Below, piece after piece: positions 50,755 to 60,815 of a stretch of DNA of 64,000 bases; position 1 is the first letter of the stretch; every line of letters starts with the position of its first letter. Made by a program: the position numbers and the translations under genes. This stretch comes from Melitaea cinxia (lineage: Eukaryota; Arthropoda; Insecta; Lepidoptera; Nymphalidae). The notes below the pieces were generated by a model. That model did no database searches. It was not told where the DNA came from and saw nothing but the letters and a program-made list of their open reading frames with translations. The stretch covers positions 1,674,001-1,738,000 of the forward strand of contig NC_059405.1 in the NCBI RefSeq assembly GCF_905220565.1, given 5' to 3'.

Positions 50755-52090
50755 AAATATTTTAAGCCATTGTATTCTTCTTTTATTTCTATATATATCT
50801 TATATTTTATAAAATCTAATATTATACTTCAGTAAATTAAAGATATTGTTAAATGACTAAAAAACGTTATTGATTTTTCTTTTTTCTTTACTGACCTAAA
50901 ATAAAGCCTCTTTATTTGAACAGTTAATCATTAAATAATTCTGATGAAATTGGAGAGTATGGATGACGCTGGTGAGGTAATAATTTGCTTAAAACAAATT
51001 TAATAACGGTTTCATATATTTGTAATATAGAAGCAATAGAGAAGACTTCCCTTAATTAAAGATTAGTTTTTAGGTCAATTTACGACAAAGGAAAACATGT
51101 TACTCTATGAAATATCTCTAAATATTGTTGCAAAGCCGAAGAAATTGAAATATGGAAAACACTGGAAAATTGATACTATTGTTAAAAATGTATAAATATT
51201 TTTGTTTGGTTCATATTATTCTTAATAAGAATAATTATTAAGACTAAAGTGAATATAGTTACTTAGAAATATTTGTATTAGGTATGCGTTTATAAAAAGA
51301 ATAATATGTTTTAATAATACGTATACTTAGGGCTTGTTTCACTAGTGGAAGATAAAGTTTATCCTGCAATATGTTACGGATAGACTTTAATAGTATGCGG
51401 TGGAATAGTCCTTTAGGACCTATTTCTCCTCAATTAATAAACTATAACTATTCAATTGATATTTGCGAATAGAAATATCTTATAAATACTTGTAGCTTAA
51501 TTCAGTGGTTAAAAAGAACGATATATCAAAAACTTTTATCTTTTCGATACCGTCACCTCTCAAATAGCCTTATCCACAACAAATGACAACAAGTACAAAT
51601 ACAAAATATACTTTATTGTACAACAAATATTTACGGGTAAAGAATTCCAGTGTCAGGCCTCTTAGACAGAGAAAGAGCAAATAGAAGAATGACAAGAAAT
51701 TTTTAGAAGGAGGACCACAACGGGTGAAACAGACCTTTATTGGAATATTTATTTGAATTACCAATCCAGAGGTTTGATTTTAAGCAAAAATCAATAAATG
51801 TATAATCAATAATACCAAACATTTTGATTATCAAATAACATATTCACTTAAATAATATTGAAAAGAAATAAATAAATAATATATCTAGCTTACGTAAAGG
51901 GGGTGATAGACGTGCGAGTAAGTTCGCGAATTTGTGGCTCGACGACCTTTTTCGTCAGTGTGTCACCCTAAGTACGCGTACTTTAAAACCGCCGAGTAAG
52001 TTTGTTGGCGATCCGACAAGTTTGAAATTTTACTCGTAGCGCGCCTCCGCTCGTGCGTGTGGCAGCACTTCGAGCCGCGAGCCGCCAATT

Positions 52091-52360
52091 TTAACTGACT
52101 TCCAAAAAAGGAGGAGGTTCTCAATTCGATTCAGAACCTTAGAACTTTTGACTGAGTGGACCAATATCCATGATTTTGGTTTTAATCAAAAGGTGTGTCG
52201 TGTGTTCCCATTTAAATTTAATTGCAATCTAATAAGTAGTTTTTGGGTTATATCTAATAATGCTTATTTACGTGACTGTTTTGTCGTCTACCTACGATGT
52301 GTTACTTGTCGATGTAATTGAAGTCGGTTTTTTTTTTTTGTTTGCCAGCAAACATAATTA
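52091..52360 (+). mobile_element. HINE-like element nested in the TIR transposon
   Basis: TTAACTGACTTCCAAAAAAG, GGAGGAGGTTCTCAATTCG and, at the other end, AATTGAAGTCGGTTTTTTTT with TTTGCCAGCAAACATAATT. It is a complete but short copy. Confidence 0.65.
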
Positions 52361-52869
52361 ATTATGTTTCGCCAGTCCGTGGACACGCAACGTTTGTAGT
52401 GTAGGTATTTGTAATTTTTGTTACTTTTGATTGTAAAGTTACTCAAAATGAATTATTTCCGAATTTCGTCTTTTTTTTTGGTTTTTTAAATATAATACGA
52501 TACAATTCCTAGCTATGATGTACCTCGCAGGTGACTAATTTATGGGAGGTTAAATTTTTATTATTTCTGACTCTACCTTAATTCGGCTGCTGCGGGAAGT
52601 GTACTCATGCTCCGTTTTGCGACTATCACACGTTATTTGCGAACAAATGTACGTAAAAACTATTTTTACTGCAAGATCAAAATACGATAGGAACCGACCT
52701 TTAACGACTAACAAATAAACACTTTTAAACAAAATTTCGCGTCAGACATAATATTTTAATAAAATTAGTAACATTGCGTGCTAGAATATAGGTATAAAAA
52801 TTCGAATAAAACCCAAAACCGATTCGGAGCACCCCACTGTCCACGTGGTCTTGGTCTGCCCTACCCCTA

Positions 52870-53050
52870 GTGTTTTTTTTAAGCCGGAGGCGTGGAGGGA
52901 GGGCAGCCCTCGCCCGCCATGCGAAAGCGCGCGAACGAATGCGTAGAGGAGCGGCTGAGGCTGGTCGCCGAAGGCGGAACGGAGCATGAGTGAGCGTGCT
53001 TTCGCACGCAAGGGCGGAAGGGCTGAACTTCCTGCAGCGCCGGAGCCAAG
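52870..53050. other. GC-rich block inside the TIR transposon
   Basis: About 180 bases are strongly GC- and CpG-rich (GGAGGCGTGGAGGGAGGGC, GCCGAAGGCGGAACGGAGC) in an AT-rich window. A minus-strand frame of 76 codons exists here but resembles no protein family I know. It is probably internal non-coding transposon sequence. Confidence 0.5.
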
Positions 53051-53350
53051 CGTTATTCTAACCTCAAAGGTGGTAGGTTAATTTTTTCCGATTTAACCTC
53101 AAAACTTCAACCACGATATCTCTGTAACAACGGGGTTTACATGAAAATAGTTATCCGGGGGGGGTAAAAAACCCACACTACCAACCCTGCGATGTACATG
53201 ATTACCCAATTCCTAAATAACACAAAGCTTCTTCTGTCGACGACATCGCAATATACAGAATGAGTAAGCTTTGCGTGTGACACCGACGTCGAACCACGAT
53301 CTTAAAAACCGCGTTCTTTAAGTTCGTACTTCGTACATCTATCACCCTCT

Positions 53351-53669
53351 TAATAATTTACCGAATGATATATTAAAAAGCAGCAACACTAATATCAACA
53401 ATAATTAAAACAAAAAGACGGGTAGTCAAACCGTAAAAAACTATAACATCATAATAATATAATTATACGGAAGTGTAAATTGCGGAAATTAAAAACGACT
53501 ACCTATTTTGTGATAATATAAAATAAACAATAAATACTGTTATTCATAATAATATTTTAAATAAGAGAAGTTGAATTGTTAATTTCATCGAACATGTATT
53601 TTTTAAGTTGAGAGGTTATGTCCGTGTGGATATCTTAATTCTTGGTCCAGTCTTATAGGACTAATAATT
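53351..53669 (+). promoter_or_regulatory. RIOX1 upstream region
   Basis: These 319 bases separate the 1.45 kb transposon from the RIOX1 ATG and must hold the 5' UTR and proximal promoter unless the transposon supplies it. The stretch is AT-rich and no clear TATA, Inr or DPE combination was found. Confidence 0.35.
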
Positions 53670-55445
53670 ATGGAGTCGCCGGTTTCTGCTTTTGCTGTAT
53701 ACAAAAGCAATAAAAAGGAAACGAAGCCTAAAAAGAAAAATCGCAAAAATAAAAATAAAATACCGGTATCACCACAAGTACTAAGAAAGGATTTCAGTGA
53801 AGATGTCATGAAAGAGATCGGTATAAAACTAAAACAAAAACAGAAAAAAAATAAAGAACCGAAAAATATTGCAAAGAAAAAGCTACATAAAAAGAAGAAA
53901 TCTAAAAAACCGGTGAAAAAAATTAATGGTAATGTTGAAAAATTGGATTTAAGCAATCGAAGTACCGACAGTGATGAAGCTCCAGAACTAGAGTTAGAGT
54001 CGTTGGAGCCTAGAAAAAATCTAATTGAAGTACCCAAATATGATGATGAAAGTGGCTCTCATGAGAGCGATGGAAGCATTGAGTTTAACCCCGTGCAAAC
54101 GGACAGTGCTGAAGAAGGAATGAAGGTATTTAAATGGATGATAGCACCCTTTGATCCTGATGAATTCCTAAAGGTAATGTGGGAAAAGAAACCACTACAT
54201 ATTATTAGAAAAAAACCTAAGTATTACAGTGATATTATATCGACACCAGCCATTGATATAATGTTGAGAACGGAAAACATCCAGTTCACTAAAAATGTTG
54301 ATGTAACATCATACGTTGATGGAAAGCGAGAAACTCATAATCCAGAAGGTAGGGCTCATCCTCACGTGGTTTGGGACTATTATTTAAATGGCTGTAGCAT
54401 TAGGTTACTGAATCCCCAAACATATATTTCTCGGTTACATTTACTCAATGCTACCCTTCAAGAATTCTTCAATTCGTTCGTTGGGGCTAATGCATATTTA
54501 ACGCCTCCAGACAGCCAAGGCTTCGCACCACATTATGATGATATTGAGGCATTTATTCTACAGGCTGAAGGTAAAAAACATTGGCGTATTTATAGGCCTA
54601 GAGAAAATAATGAAGAATTACCTAGAACATCATCAAAGAATTTTACGGACGATGAAATAGGAGAACCTGTATTAGAAGTCACTTTAGAAGCTGGTGATAT
54701 GTTATATTTTCCCCGTGGTTTCATACACCAAGGGATCACTGTAGACGGGGAGCATTCTCTCCACGTAACTATAAGTATGTATCAGAAACATGCATGGGCT
54801 GATCTTTTTGAAAAGTTGATACCTGCTGCATTACAAGAAGCTATTAACGAAAATGTAGAATTCAGACAGGGTTTGCCATTTGATATTTATGATAATTTTG
54901 GCCTTGTACACTCTGATGTAAATACACCGCGTAAAACTGAAATAGAAAAAATAATTAAGAATTTATTTGATAAAATTAAAGATCATTTGCCAATAAACGA
55001 GGCCGTAGATCAAATGGTCACGAAATACCAACAAGATGCTCTACCTCCGGTATTAAGTGATTTAGAAAGAGCTGTAACAGTATACGGTGATACCGATGTA
55101 ATGATAGAAAATGGAAGAGTAACAAATAGAGTTGAAATTAGTTTAGACACTAGAATAAGATTACTACGTAAGAATATTTTGAGAATGGTTACAGAAGATT
55201 GCATTCGAGTGTACTATCACACTGAAAACTCTTTAGAATATCATGGAAATGAACTGACATACTTAGAAATTGATGAGGAGATGGCACCGGCGATAGAGAC
55301 CCTAATTACTGCATATCCTGAATATGTTTCAGTTGAGAATTTAGACGTGCCTGATGATTCAAGCAAATTGCAAGTTGCTGAAACTTTATGGAGCAGGGGA
55401 TTGATCATGACTGAGTATCCTCTTGAAAATATAGATGATGATTAA
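53670..55445 (+). CDS. RIOX1: RIOX1/NO66-type JmjC ribosomal oxygenase and histone lysine demethylase
   Basis: This is a single uninterrupted ORF of 591 codons. Family members are nucleolar/nuclear Fe(II)/2-oxoglutarate oxygenases that hydroxylate a histidine of ribosomal protein RPL8 and are reported to demethylate H3K4/H3K36. Residues 1-90 are a lysine-rich basic tail (KKKLHKKKKSKKP), fitting nucleolar targeting, followed by an acidic Ser/Glu linker. The conserved core begins near 154 (FKWMIAPFDPDEFLKVMWEK). The JmjC fold spans about 230-375, with iron ligands His288 and Asp290 (HYDDIEAF) and His353 (RGFIHQG); the 65-residue gap between them equals that in human RIOX1. The remainder (about 400-591) matches the dimerisation and winged-helix part. 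Human RIOX1 (641 aa) is also single-exon. The start is the first ATG, with an in-frame basic tail; no broken residues were seen. Confidence 0.95.
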   Translation: MESPVSAFAVYKSNKKETKPKKKNRKNKNKIPVSPQVLRKDFSEDVMKEIGIKLKQKQKKNKEPKNIAKKKLHKKKKSKKPVKKINGNVEKLDLSNRSTDSDEAPELELESLEPRKNLIEVPKYDDESGSHESDGSIEFNPVQTDSAEEGMKVFKWMIAPFDPDEFLKVMWEKKPLHIIRKKPKYYSDIISTPAIDIMLRTENIQFTKNVDVTSYVDGKRETHNPEGRAHPHVVWDYYLNGCSIRLLNPQTYISRLHLLNATLQEFFNSFVGANAYLTPPDSQGFAPHYDDIEAFILQAEGKKHWRIYRPRENNEELPRTSSKNFTDDEIGEPVLEVTLEAGDMLYFPRGFIHQGITVDGEHSLHVTISMYQKHAWADLFEKLIPAALQEAINENVEFRQGLPFDIYDNFGLVHSDVNTPRKTEIEKIIKNLFDKIKDHLPINEAVDQMVTKYQQDALPPVLSDLERAVTVYGDTDVMIENGRVTNRVEISLDTRIRLLRKNILRMVTEDCIRVYYHTENSLEYHGNELTYLEIDEEMAPAIETLITAYPEYVSVENLDVPDDSSKLQVAETLWSRGLIMTEYPLENIDDD

Positions 55446-55579
55446 AAACTCGATTTGTAATACTTCATTAAAATGCGTAAACTTTTAGAAATATTTTTTT
55501 TATTACTACACCTTTCCTATTTATGGTAATTTTTTACTGAGTCTAATTTATAGATACAGTTTTATAAGCTACTAAACAC

Positions 55580-55585
55580 AATAAA
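55580..55585 (+). terminator. RIOX1 poly(A) signal candidate
   Basis: AATAAA lies 135 bases after the RIOX1 stop codon and is followed by TTGTGTTC-type T/G-rich sequence around 55606. Confidence 0.5.
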
Positions 55586-56484
55586 TAATGTTCATATCAT
55601 TAAAATTGTGTTCAATATACTAGTGAAATTGCAAGTGAGAGCATTAAATTACTACAAACTTTTTTTTGTAGTTTAGATAGTGGTGGGTGCAGATAGGAAG
55701 AGGTACCTAGTTGGTTTACAACTGAAATTAAATTGAAGTTTATATTTGACTGACTGTATATAGCCTAGACATAGTCTGTAGGTACTGCATGTGACTTAAG
55801 TTAATACTTCTCGCTTGTATTCAAGGTAGATGAACAAAAACTCATAAAACTTAGTAAAAAATTTAATATCAAAAAATGTATGAGAAATTGAGCACCCCAT
55901 TCATTTTTTCAGATTTACAATAGTGGACACACATGAAAATAGCACATTATGATTTACATTATACGACAACTGGCACAATTTAAATGAAGATTCAACTACA
56001 ATACTACATATTCAATATTTAATGGTCAATTTCCTTATTAAGTTACTGATCCTCCATAATATTATATAGAACTATTGACTAAATACAACAAAACTTTGCT
56101 ATACATGGGCAAAGTTGTACATAGGTTAGTGGAACTAGGTATACATGTACAACGAAATTCCTATTTTATGGTATTAAGGAATGTGGCTAAGATTGTATCA
56201 TTTTTGCCTTGAAGATATCACAGATGGTAATAACATTTATTACAGTAGACAATAAAAGCTAAAGCATTGTTTACGTCATATTAATTTTGTAAACAAAAAT
56301 GAAAATTGTAGTAACAGATAGTGAAAATAACAATACAATATAAGGATATTGTGGGTAGTTCCATGCTAAAGATTATTAACAATAATGACAGATACCTGCT
56401 GTACCTACTTATATCACTGGCTGCACAGACAAATTTTTATCAGTATGAAGAATAAATAAAATATAAAAATTTCAATAAAATTAC

Positions 56485-56533
<49 letters not shown>

Positions 56534-57430
56534 GTAGTGGTGCTGTCATGTACTTAATACTGGTTTAATTTTTGCTTATATGTAACAAATTTAACAAACT
56601 TTGACAAATATAATAAATATATGTACAAATCATACCTTCCTTTTAATCAAATAAATAATTTTTATACATTCTTTAAAAAGAAAATTAAGAATTATTTATT
56701 ATTTATACCTTTGTTTATACTTGTTAATGTTATATATATTTATAATAACTGTAAACATTAATTACTCAAACTTTCTACTATGTTTTACATAGATACCTCA
56801 ATAAACACACATATACATATATTTTAGTGACAATGTTACATCAATGCACAAATTGTTCCATGGACAGTTACAATATGAAGACCATAATTAATTTGTTCTA
56901 TGTAACCTCCTAATAGTTTTTAAACTTTAACACATTTTCTACTAAAGCTCATTAACTTGTGTTATTTCGGAATCTAAAATTAAAATTTAGCTCGAATATT
57001 ATTTCAGATAACTTAATATTGCATACTATTACATGAAACAATGTATTATTTAAAAATAGCTTACATTTATGGCTAATTTTTAAAATTAATTTTACAATTA
57101 TTACCACAATCTGCCACTAGCGTACAAAATTTGTCATCTATCAACTCTGCCATGATTGAAAAGGTCAACAGGTAAATTATTGCCCTCTAAGAAATGTCCG
57201 AAAGTCTTATTTATTATATCCAACATATTAATTTTTAACCTTTTAGGTCACAATTAATACATTCATTAATATGTAGTATGTACTACCTTGGCTATCATTT
57301 AAGATTCCGGACATTTTGTTAACATAGTAGACACAATGGTCACAGGACGACCTAGTCATCTCAAATGATAACTACAATAGATTATTTAAAAATGAAATTA
57401 TAGTTTTAAAATGTTTCTACTACTGTCAAT
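55586..57430. other. Intergenic DNA between convergent RIOX1 and PBDC1
   Basis: This is AT-rich with no ORF that looks coding. It contains a TA dinucleotide array at about 56485-56530. No member of the repeat families listed here was recognised. Confidence 0.5.
56485..56530. repeat. AT dinucleotide microsatellite
   Basis: About 20 AT units between RIOX1 and PBDC1, with one interruption (ATACATAT) at the left. Confidence 0.85.
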
Positions 57431-57435
57431 TAGCT

Positions 57436-57441
57436 TTTATT
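57436..57441 (-). terminator. PBDC1 poly(A) signal candidate
   Basis: TTTATT on the plus strand reads AATAAA on the minus strand, about 115 bases past the PBDC1 stop codon. Confidence 0.4.
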
Positions 57442-57556
57442 GTTCTACCGAATAATATTCCACAGATGTGATTAAAACATAAAGGCAGATATTATTGTAG
57501 CAATACATATAACATAGCTAATTATTCTTAGTTCCGATACTTTGAAAAGTAACCAT

Positions 57557-57946
57557 TTACGCAACAATCTCCCTCACGTTGGACTGAGCTTCCGTGTGAG
57601 CTTTTGACGCACATTTATATCTCTTCTTAACTTCATTATTTAAGCCTTCTCGGTTTCTCGCAATTTCGATAGCGTAGAATTGAACCCTAGGCACTAAAAT
57701 TGTGTTTTGCTCTGAGTAATCACCGTTTGTGTCTGCTCGCAATAGCGTACCGAAACTGTAATCTTCGACTGTATTCTTAAATTTCTCACAAAACATACGC
57801 CACTTCGCTTTGTTAACATTGTTTTTTATTTCGTCTTCTTTTATGTATGTAATATCCAGATCAGGGAAATCTTGCCTGAAGTGGGTGTATATAAGATCAT
57901 CGTGCGGGGTTAATCGAAGCCATCTCGTGTCCACAGAACAAAGTAC
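57557..57946 (-). CDS. PBDC1: PBDC1 homologue, last coding exon
   Basis: Reading on the minus strand, an acceptor TTTTGTAG at 57947-57950 opens an exon of 129 codons and a TAA stop. The product begins VLCSVDTRWLRLTPHDDLIY and continues FRQDFPDLDI, KAKWRMFCEKF, YSFGTLLRAD, ENTILVPRVQFYAIEIAR-type segments. It ends in a short Lys-rich tail (KKRYKCASK). This matches human PBDC1 (polysaccharide biosynthesis domain containing 1), in which the same blocks occur (SVDTKFLKLTP, YGTLLR, FFAIEIARNREG). The long acidic tail of the human protein is missing. The molecular role of the family is poorly known; it is a conserved small eukaryotic protein. Confidence 0.9.
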   Translation of the reverse strand, partial: VLCSVDTRWLRLTPHDDLIYTHFRQDFPDLDITYIKEDEIKNNVNKAKWRMFCEKFKNTVEDYSFGTLLRADTNGDYSEQNTILVPRVQFYAIEIARNREGLNNEVKKRYKCASKAHTEAQSNVREIVA

Positions 57947-58031
57947 CTACAAAATTTACAATTAGAGACATACACTATTCGAGACTACCTACTAGGTTAG
58001 GTTAAATATAGATATAATAAAAAAATCCTAC

Positions 58032-58130
58032 ATTAAAGTAAATATCACTGTGCTCCATAGCTCTAGCTGCCCAGAGATGCTCGAGGGTCTCATCATTTCC
58101 AAACTCCTCAGCAGGTCTAGTTAAAACGTC
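58032..58130 (-). CDS. PBDC1: PBDC1 homologue, internal exon
   Basis: This is a 33-codon exon in phase 0 at both ends, between an ATTTCAG acceptor (58131 side) and a GTAGGA donor (58031-58026). It encodes DVLTRPAEEFGNDETLEHLW and AARAMEHSDIYFN, which runs directly into VLCSVDTRWL of the next exon. The pattern FGND, LWAARAMEHSDIYFN is the known N-terminal block of PBDC1 proteins. The following intron is 85 nt. Confidence 0.85.
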
Positions 58131-58205
58131 CTGAAATACATAAAATTATAGTACCGCACAATATGATTTTCATGCAAGATATTTACTATAACTGTATGTA
58201 CTTGC

Positions 58206-58208
58206 CAT
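58206..58208 (-). CDS. PBDC1: Candidate PBDC1 start codon exon (GC-AG intron)
   Basis: On the minus strand, ATG at 58208-58206 is followed at once by GCAAGT, a strong match to the donor consensus except for C at +2. Splicing to the acceptor at 58131 removes a 75 nt GC-AG intron and gives an open phase-0 protein, M-DVLTRPAEEF, of 163 aa in total. PBDC1 core proteins are about this size. Alternatively the true first exon lies further upstream, up to the 60.2 kb region. Confidence 0.35.
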
Positions 58209-58771
58209 TGTAAATTAAAACACGTTTTAAAAGATTCAGTAAGACGTCAATTTCAATGATATAATATTTGTTTTAAAGAAAATTTAGCGTAATTTAAAGA
58301 CAAAAAGTCATTTTATCCTGAGTCAAGCATCAAAGCAGCTGGGAAATTCGCTAAAAGTAGGGTTACCAACTCTTAAATAATGTATCTTTCAGGTATATTA
58401 CTTTTCTCTATGAATGTATCATACACCTTGGGGCTTGGTGAGTGGTGACCTAGGTTCTTGGTAGAATTATTTTGGCGTCAAAAAGTCTAAAACTACAAAA
58501 TTTGCAAAAAAGTAATTGGTAAGATACACAAAACTGATTAAATAAAAAAAAAAAATCAGACAAAAAATTAAAAATTGATTTAATATTTTATTATGAAAGG
58601 ACTACTAACTAGTTAGTACTTTAGTTTAGCTATATGTTTGCGGCTAAAATAGTTTTTCAAAATAATCGAAAACATTTCCCATAATAATTAAATTATAAAT
58701 TGTATAGGTATACATAAATTTAGTATTTTTTTTTTAATATTATGTTTATGTATTAATTGAAATTCAATTGG
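58209..58771. other. Region upstream of PBDC1, unannotated
   Basis: AT-rich and probably contains the PBDC1 5' UTR and promoter on the minus strand. No core promoter combination was identified. The stretches 59107-59447 and 59801-60240 are also without recognised features. Confidence 0.35.
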
Positions 58772-59106
58772 CTGTGTGGCTACGGTATTAAAGAATATAG
58801 CCACCCCTTCTCTTCCCGTGGATGTCGTAAGAAGCGACTAAGGTATAACACAGTTCGCCTACCACCTTAGAACTTAAAAAGCCGACCGATGGCGGAATAA
58901 CCCAACAGCTGGCTTTGAAATACACAGGCCGAAGACGAGCAGCAGCGTCTTCGGTGCAAACAAAGCCAGCCCTGCGGTCACCAACCCGCCTGCTTAGCGT
59001 GGTGATTATGGGCAAATTATATGAGTTCACGCTATTCTTGGCGTGAACTTGTGGAGGCCTATGTCTAGCAGTGGACTGTGAGAGGCTGAAATGATGATGA
59101 TGATGT
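58772..59106 (+). mobile_element. Non-LTR 3' unit with ATG-repeat tail, full length
   Basis: It starts CTGTGTGGCTACGGTATTAA, at the same point as the 19.6 kb copy, and ends with GATGATGATGATG. It lies between PBDC1 and the 60.8 kb gene. No clear target duplication was found. Confidence 0.7.
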
Positions 59107-59447
59107 ATATGAAAAACGTACTTCTATCAGTTTTGTCATTCTATAAAATATAAACAATGTATTTTTTTGGTAAGTCTTTAGATTAAGACCAGTCGAATAA
59201 GAAAAATTTTACCTAACCCATCTAAGCTCAAAATTTTACCGTTATCGGCATAATTTCGTTACAAAAAAAAAAAATAACCCTAATCTATCTAACTTCAAAG
59301 ATTGACCTTAATCTAAGGACTAGCCTTTTCTAATTTAAATAGTAGAAAATATAATTTTTTCCATAACTAAAATTCATTACAAAACTGTTTTTTCAATTTT
59401 TGTATCATAACGACATTTAAATAATGACAAGTTTGTTTATCTATATA

Positions 59448-59800
59448 TTAATACGTGAAGTAAAAACTTTGTACCGCTTTTTACGAAAATTGCATGGACG
59501 GAGGAGTATGAAATTTCGCACACTTATATAGAAGAGGAGTGCAGAATGCTAATATTTTTTTTTATTATGCATAAAATAAAACTAAACATATTGCATCAAT
59601 AAAAAAAAGATATTACACACACTACGATATACTTGACACACACACTCACACAAATTGTACTTTTTTGTTGATTGTCAAAGACTGTAGTCAAATTAATTTT
59701 TTTAAAAAAAGTTATTTATTTTTCATTATTTTTTGATTTTTTTAAATTTAAATTTTTAATTATGGTAGAATTTCGATCACTAGACGACCACTAGTTGTGA
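59448..59800 (-). repeat. CTAGTGGTCG repeat, inverted copy
   Basis: ACGTGAAGTAAAAACTTTGT at one end and TTTCGATCACTAGACGACCA with CTAGT at the other, in the same order inverted. Confidence 0.6.
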
Positions 59801-60240
59801 TAAATTCACAAAAACTTCATGAAATATGTTACCTATCTCTTATTACCAAAGCTTATTAGTTTTTACCTATACGAAATCTATAGATAATCGATATAGGTGA
59901 AAAACTACGCATAGTACAAAATAATAATATAGGTAATTATGTAAAGTTAAGGCTTTATTTAATTTTCTCCTTTTTATTTGAGACCATTGTATGTATATTA
60001 AGTATAAATTTGTTAATTACTTTTATTATTATATATATTATTATTTATTGATGTTTTGTTTACAAAAAATGTTTATCGATAAAAAATTACATTCAATTCT
60101 AATATTTTTATTTAAAAATAAACGTGTCCGTTTGTAAACGAGATAGCTGATTGTAAATGTACTTGACAAGTTGAGATAAAACATTCTCGGACGGTTTCGT
60201 TCCAATACCGTAAATATCTGTGATTCTATTGGCGGGCAGA

Positions 60241-60815
60241 AAAGAGGGTGGCGCATGCGCGTTAGGCCGACGCCATCTCTAAACTACTGTGCATAATACT
60301 TGTTGAAAGACTTAGTGAATTGTGTGAATTTGGTGTTTGTTAATTCGAAACAAAAGTGTTAACCATGGAATTACTTTGTCGTGAGTGAGATCTAGTGGAT
60401 ATATACATCGTTTGATGACTGTATTATTCCGTTCAGTGTCGTCGGCAGTCTCGATCTTGCGGAAGTTTCTTAGCTATAGCAACGCATATTTTTTGCGGCT
60501 GTCTCTGCCGCGCTCGCTACACATCAGTTTCATGATCGTTTATCGCCAGTTTTATTAGTGGTAACTTTTAAACACTATTTCCAGCTTTGTTATTCGATTA
60601 TAGAATAGGATATACATAGTAAAAGCGGCCAGAGTAATGTACTTCGGCGGCGTTCTTACGCGCGTACGACTATACATAGACACAAGTTGTATTATGTACG
60701 AATTATTGTTTTGGGTCAAAGACATCTCTGTGTGCTGACTCGCAACAACAACAGTGTAAATACATTCTTTATGTTTCAGCTTTATCACGGTGAAGAAAGT
60801 GAGTTTTAAGTTGAT
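60241..60815 (+). promoter_or_regulatory. Promoter and 5' leader of the 60.8 kb gene
   Basis: A palindrome GCGCATGCGC at 60251-60260 resembles the core of an NRF-1/Ewg site and is followed by GACGCCATCT. Downstream an ATG at 60365 opens an 8-codon frame that ends in TGA (upstream ORF) and overlaps a GTGAGT donor (60381). A TTATGTTTCAG acceptor ends at 60779, 36 bases before the main ATG. Joining the two would give a leader whose short frame also stops before the main ATG. So the main start at 60816 is the likely one, preceded by a leader intron and a small upstream ORF. Confidence 0.5.

Larger units (their letters stand above)
48954..51897 (+). other. K2P 3' UTR and downstream AT-rich DNA
   Basis: No coding potential was seen. 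The first 1.8 kb may be 3' UTR depending on which poly(A) signal is used. From about 50,761 on it is intergenic AT-rich DNA with no repeat I recognise. Confidence 0.4.
51898..53350. mobile_element. 1.45 kb non-autonomous TIR DNA transposon, PIF/Harbinger-like
   Basis: The left end reads AGGGGGTGATAGACGTGCGA. The right end, reverse-complemented, reads AGAGGGTGATAGATGTACGA. Further matches continue inward (GTGGCTCGACG against GTGGTTCGACG, GTCAGTGTGTCAC against GTCGGTGTCACAC). The flanks carry TAA on both sides (51895-51897 and 53351-53353), a 3 bp duplication typical of PIF/Harbinger elements. No transposase frame is present. A HINE-like element is nested at 52091-52360. An unusually GC-rich block lies at about 52870-53050. 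Confidence 0.7.

Noticed and set aside
52781..53011. Minus-strand frame in the GC-rich block
   Set aside because: It is short, matches no family and sits inside a non-autonomous transposon.
53603..54037. Minus-strand frame of 144 codons, Phe-rich
   Set aside because: It is the antisense of the Lys-rich N-terminus of RIOX1.
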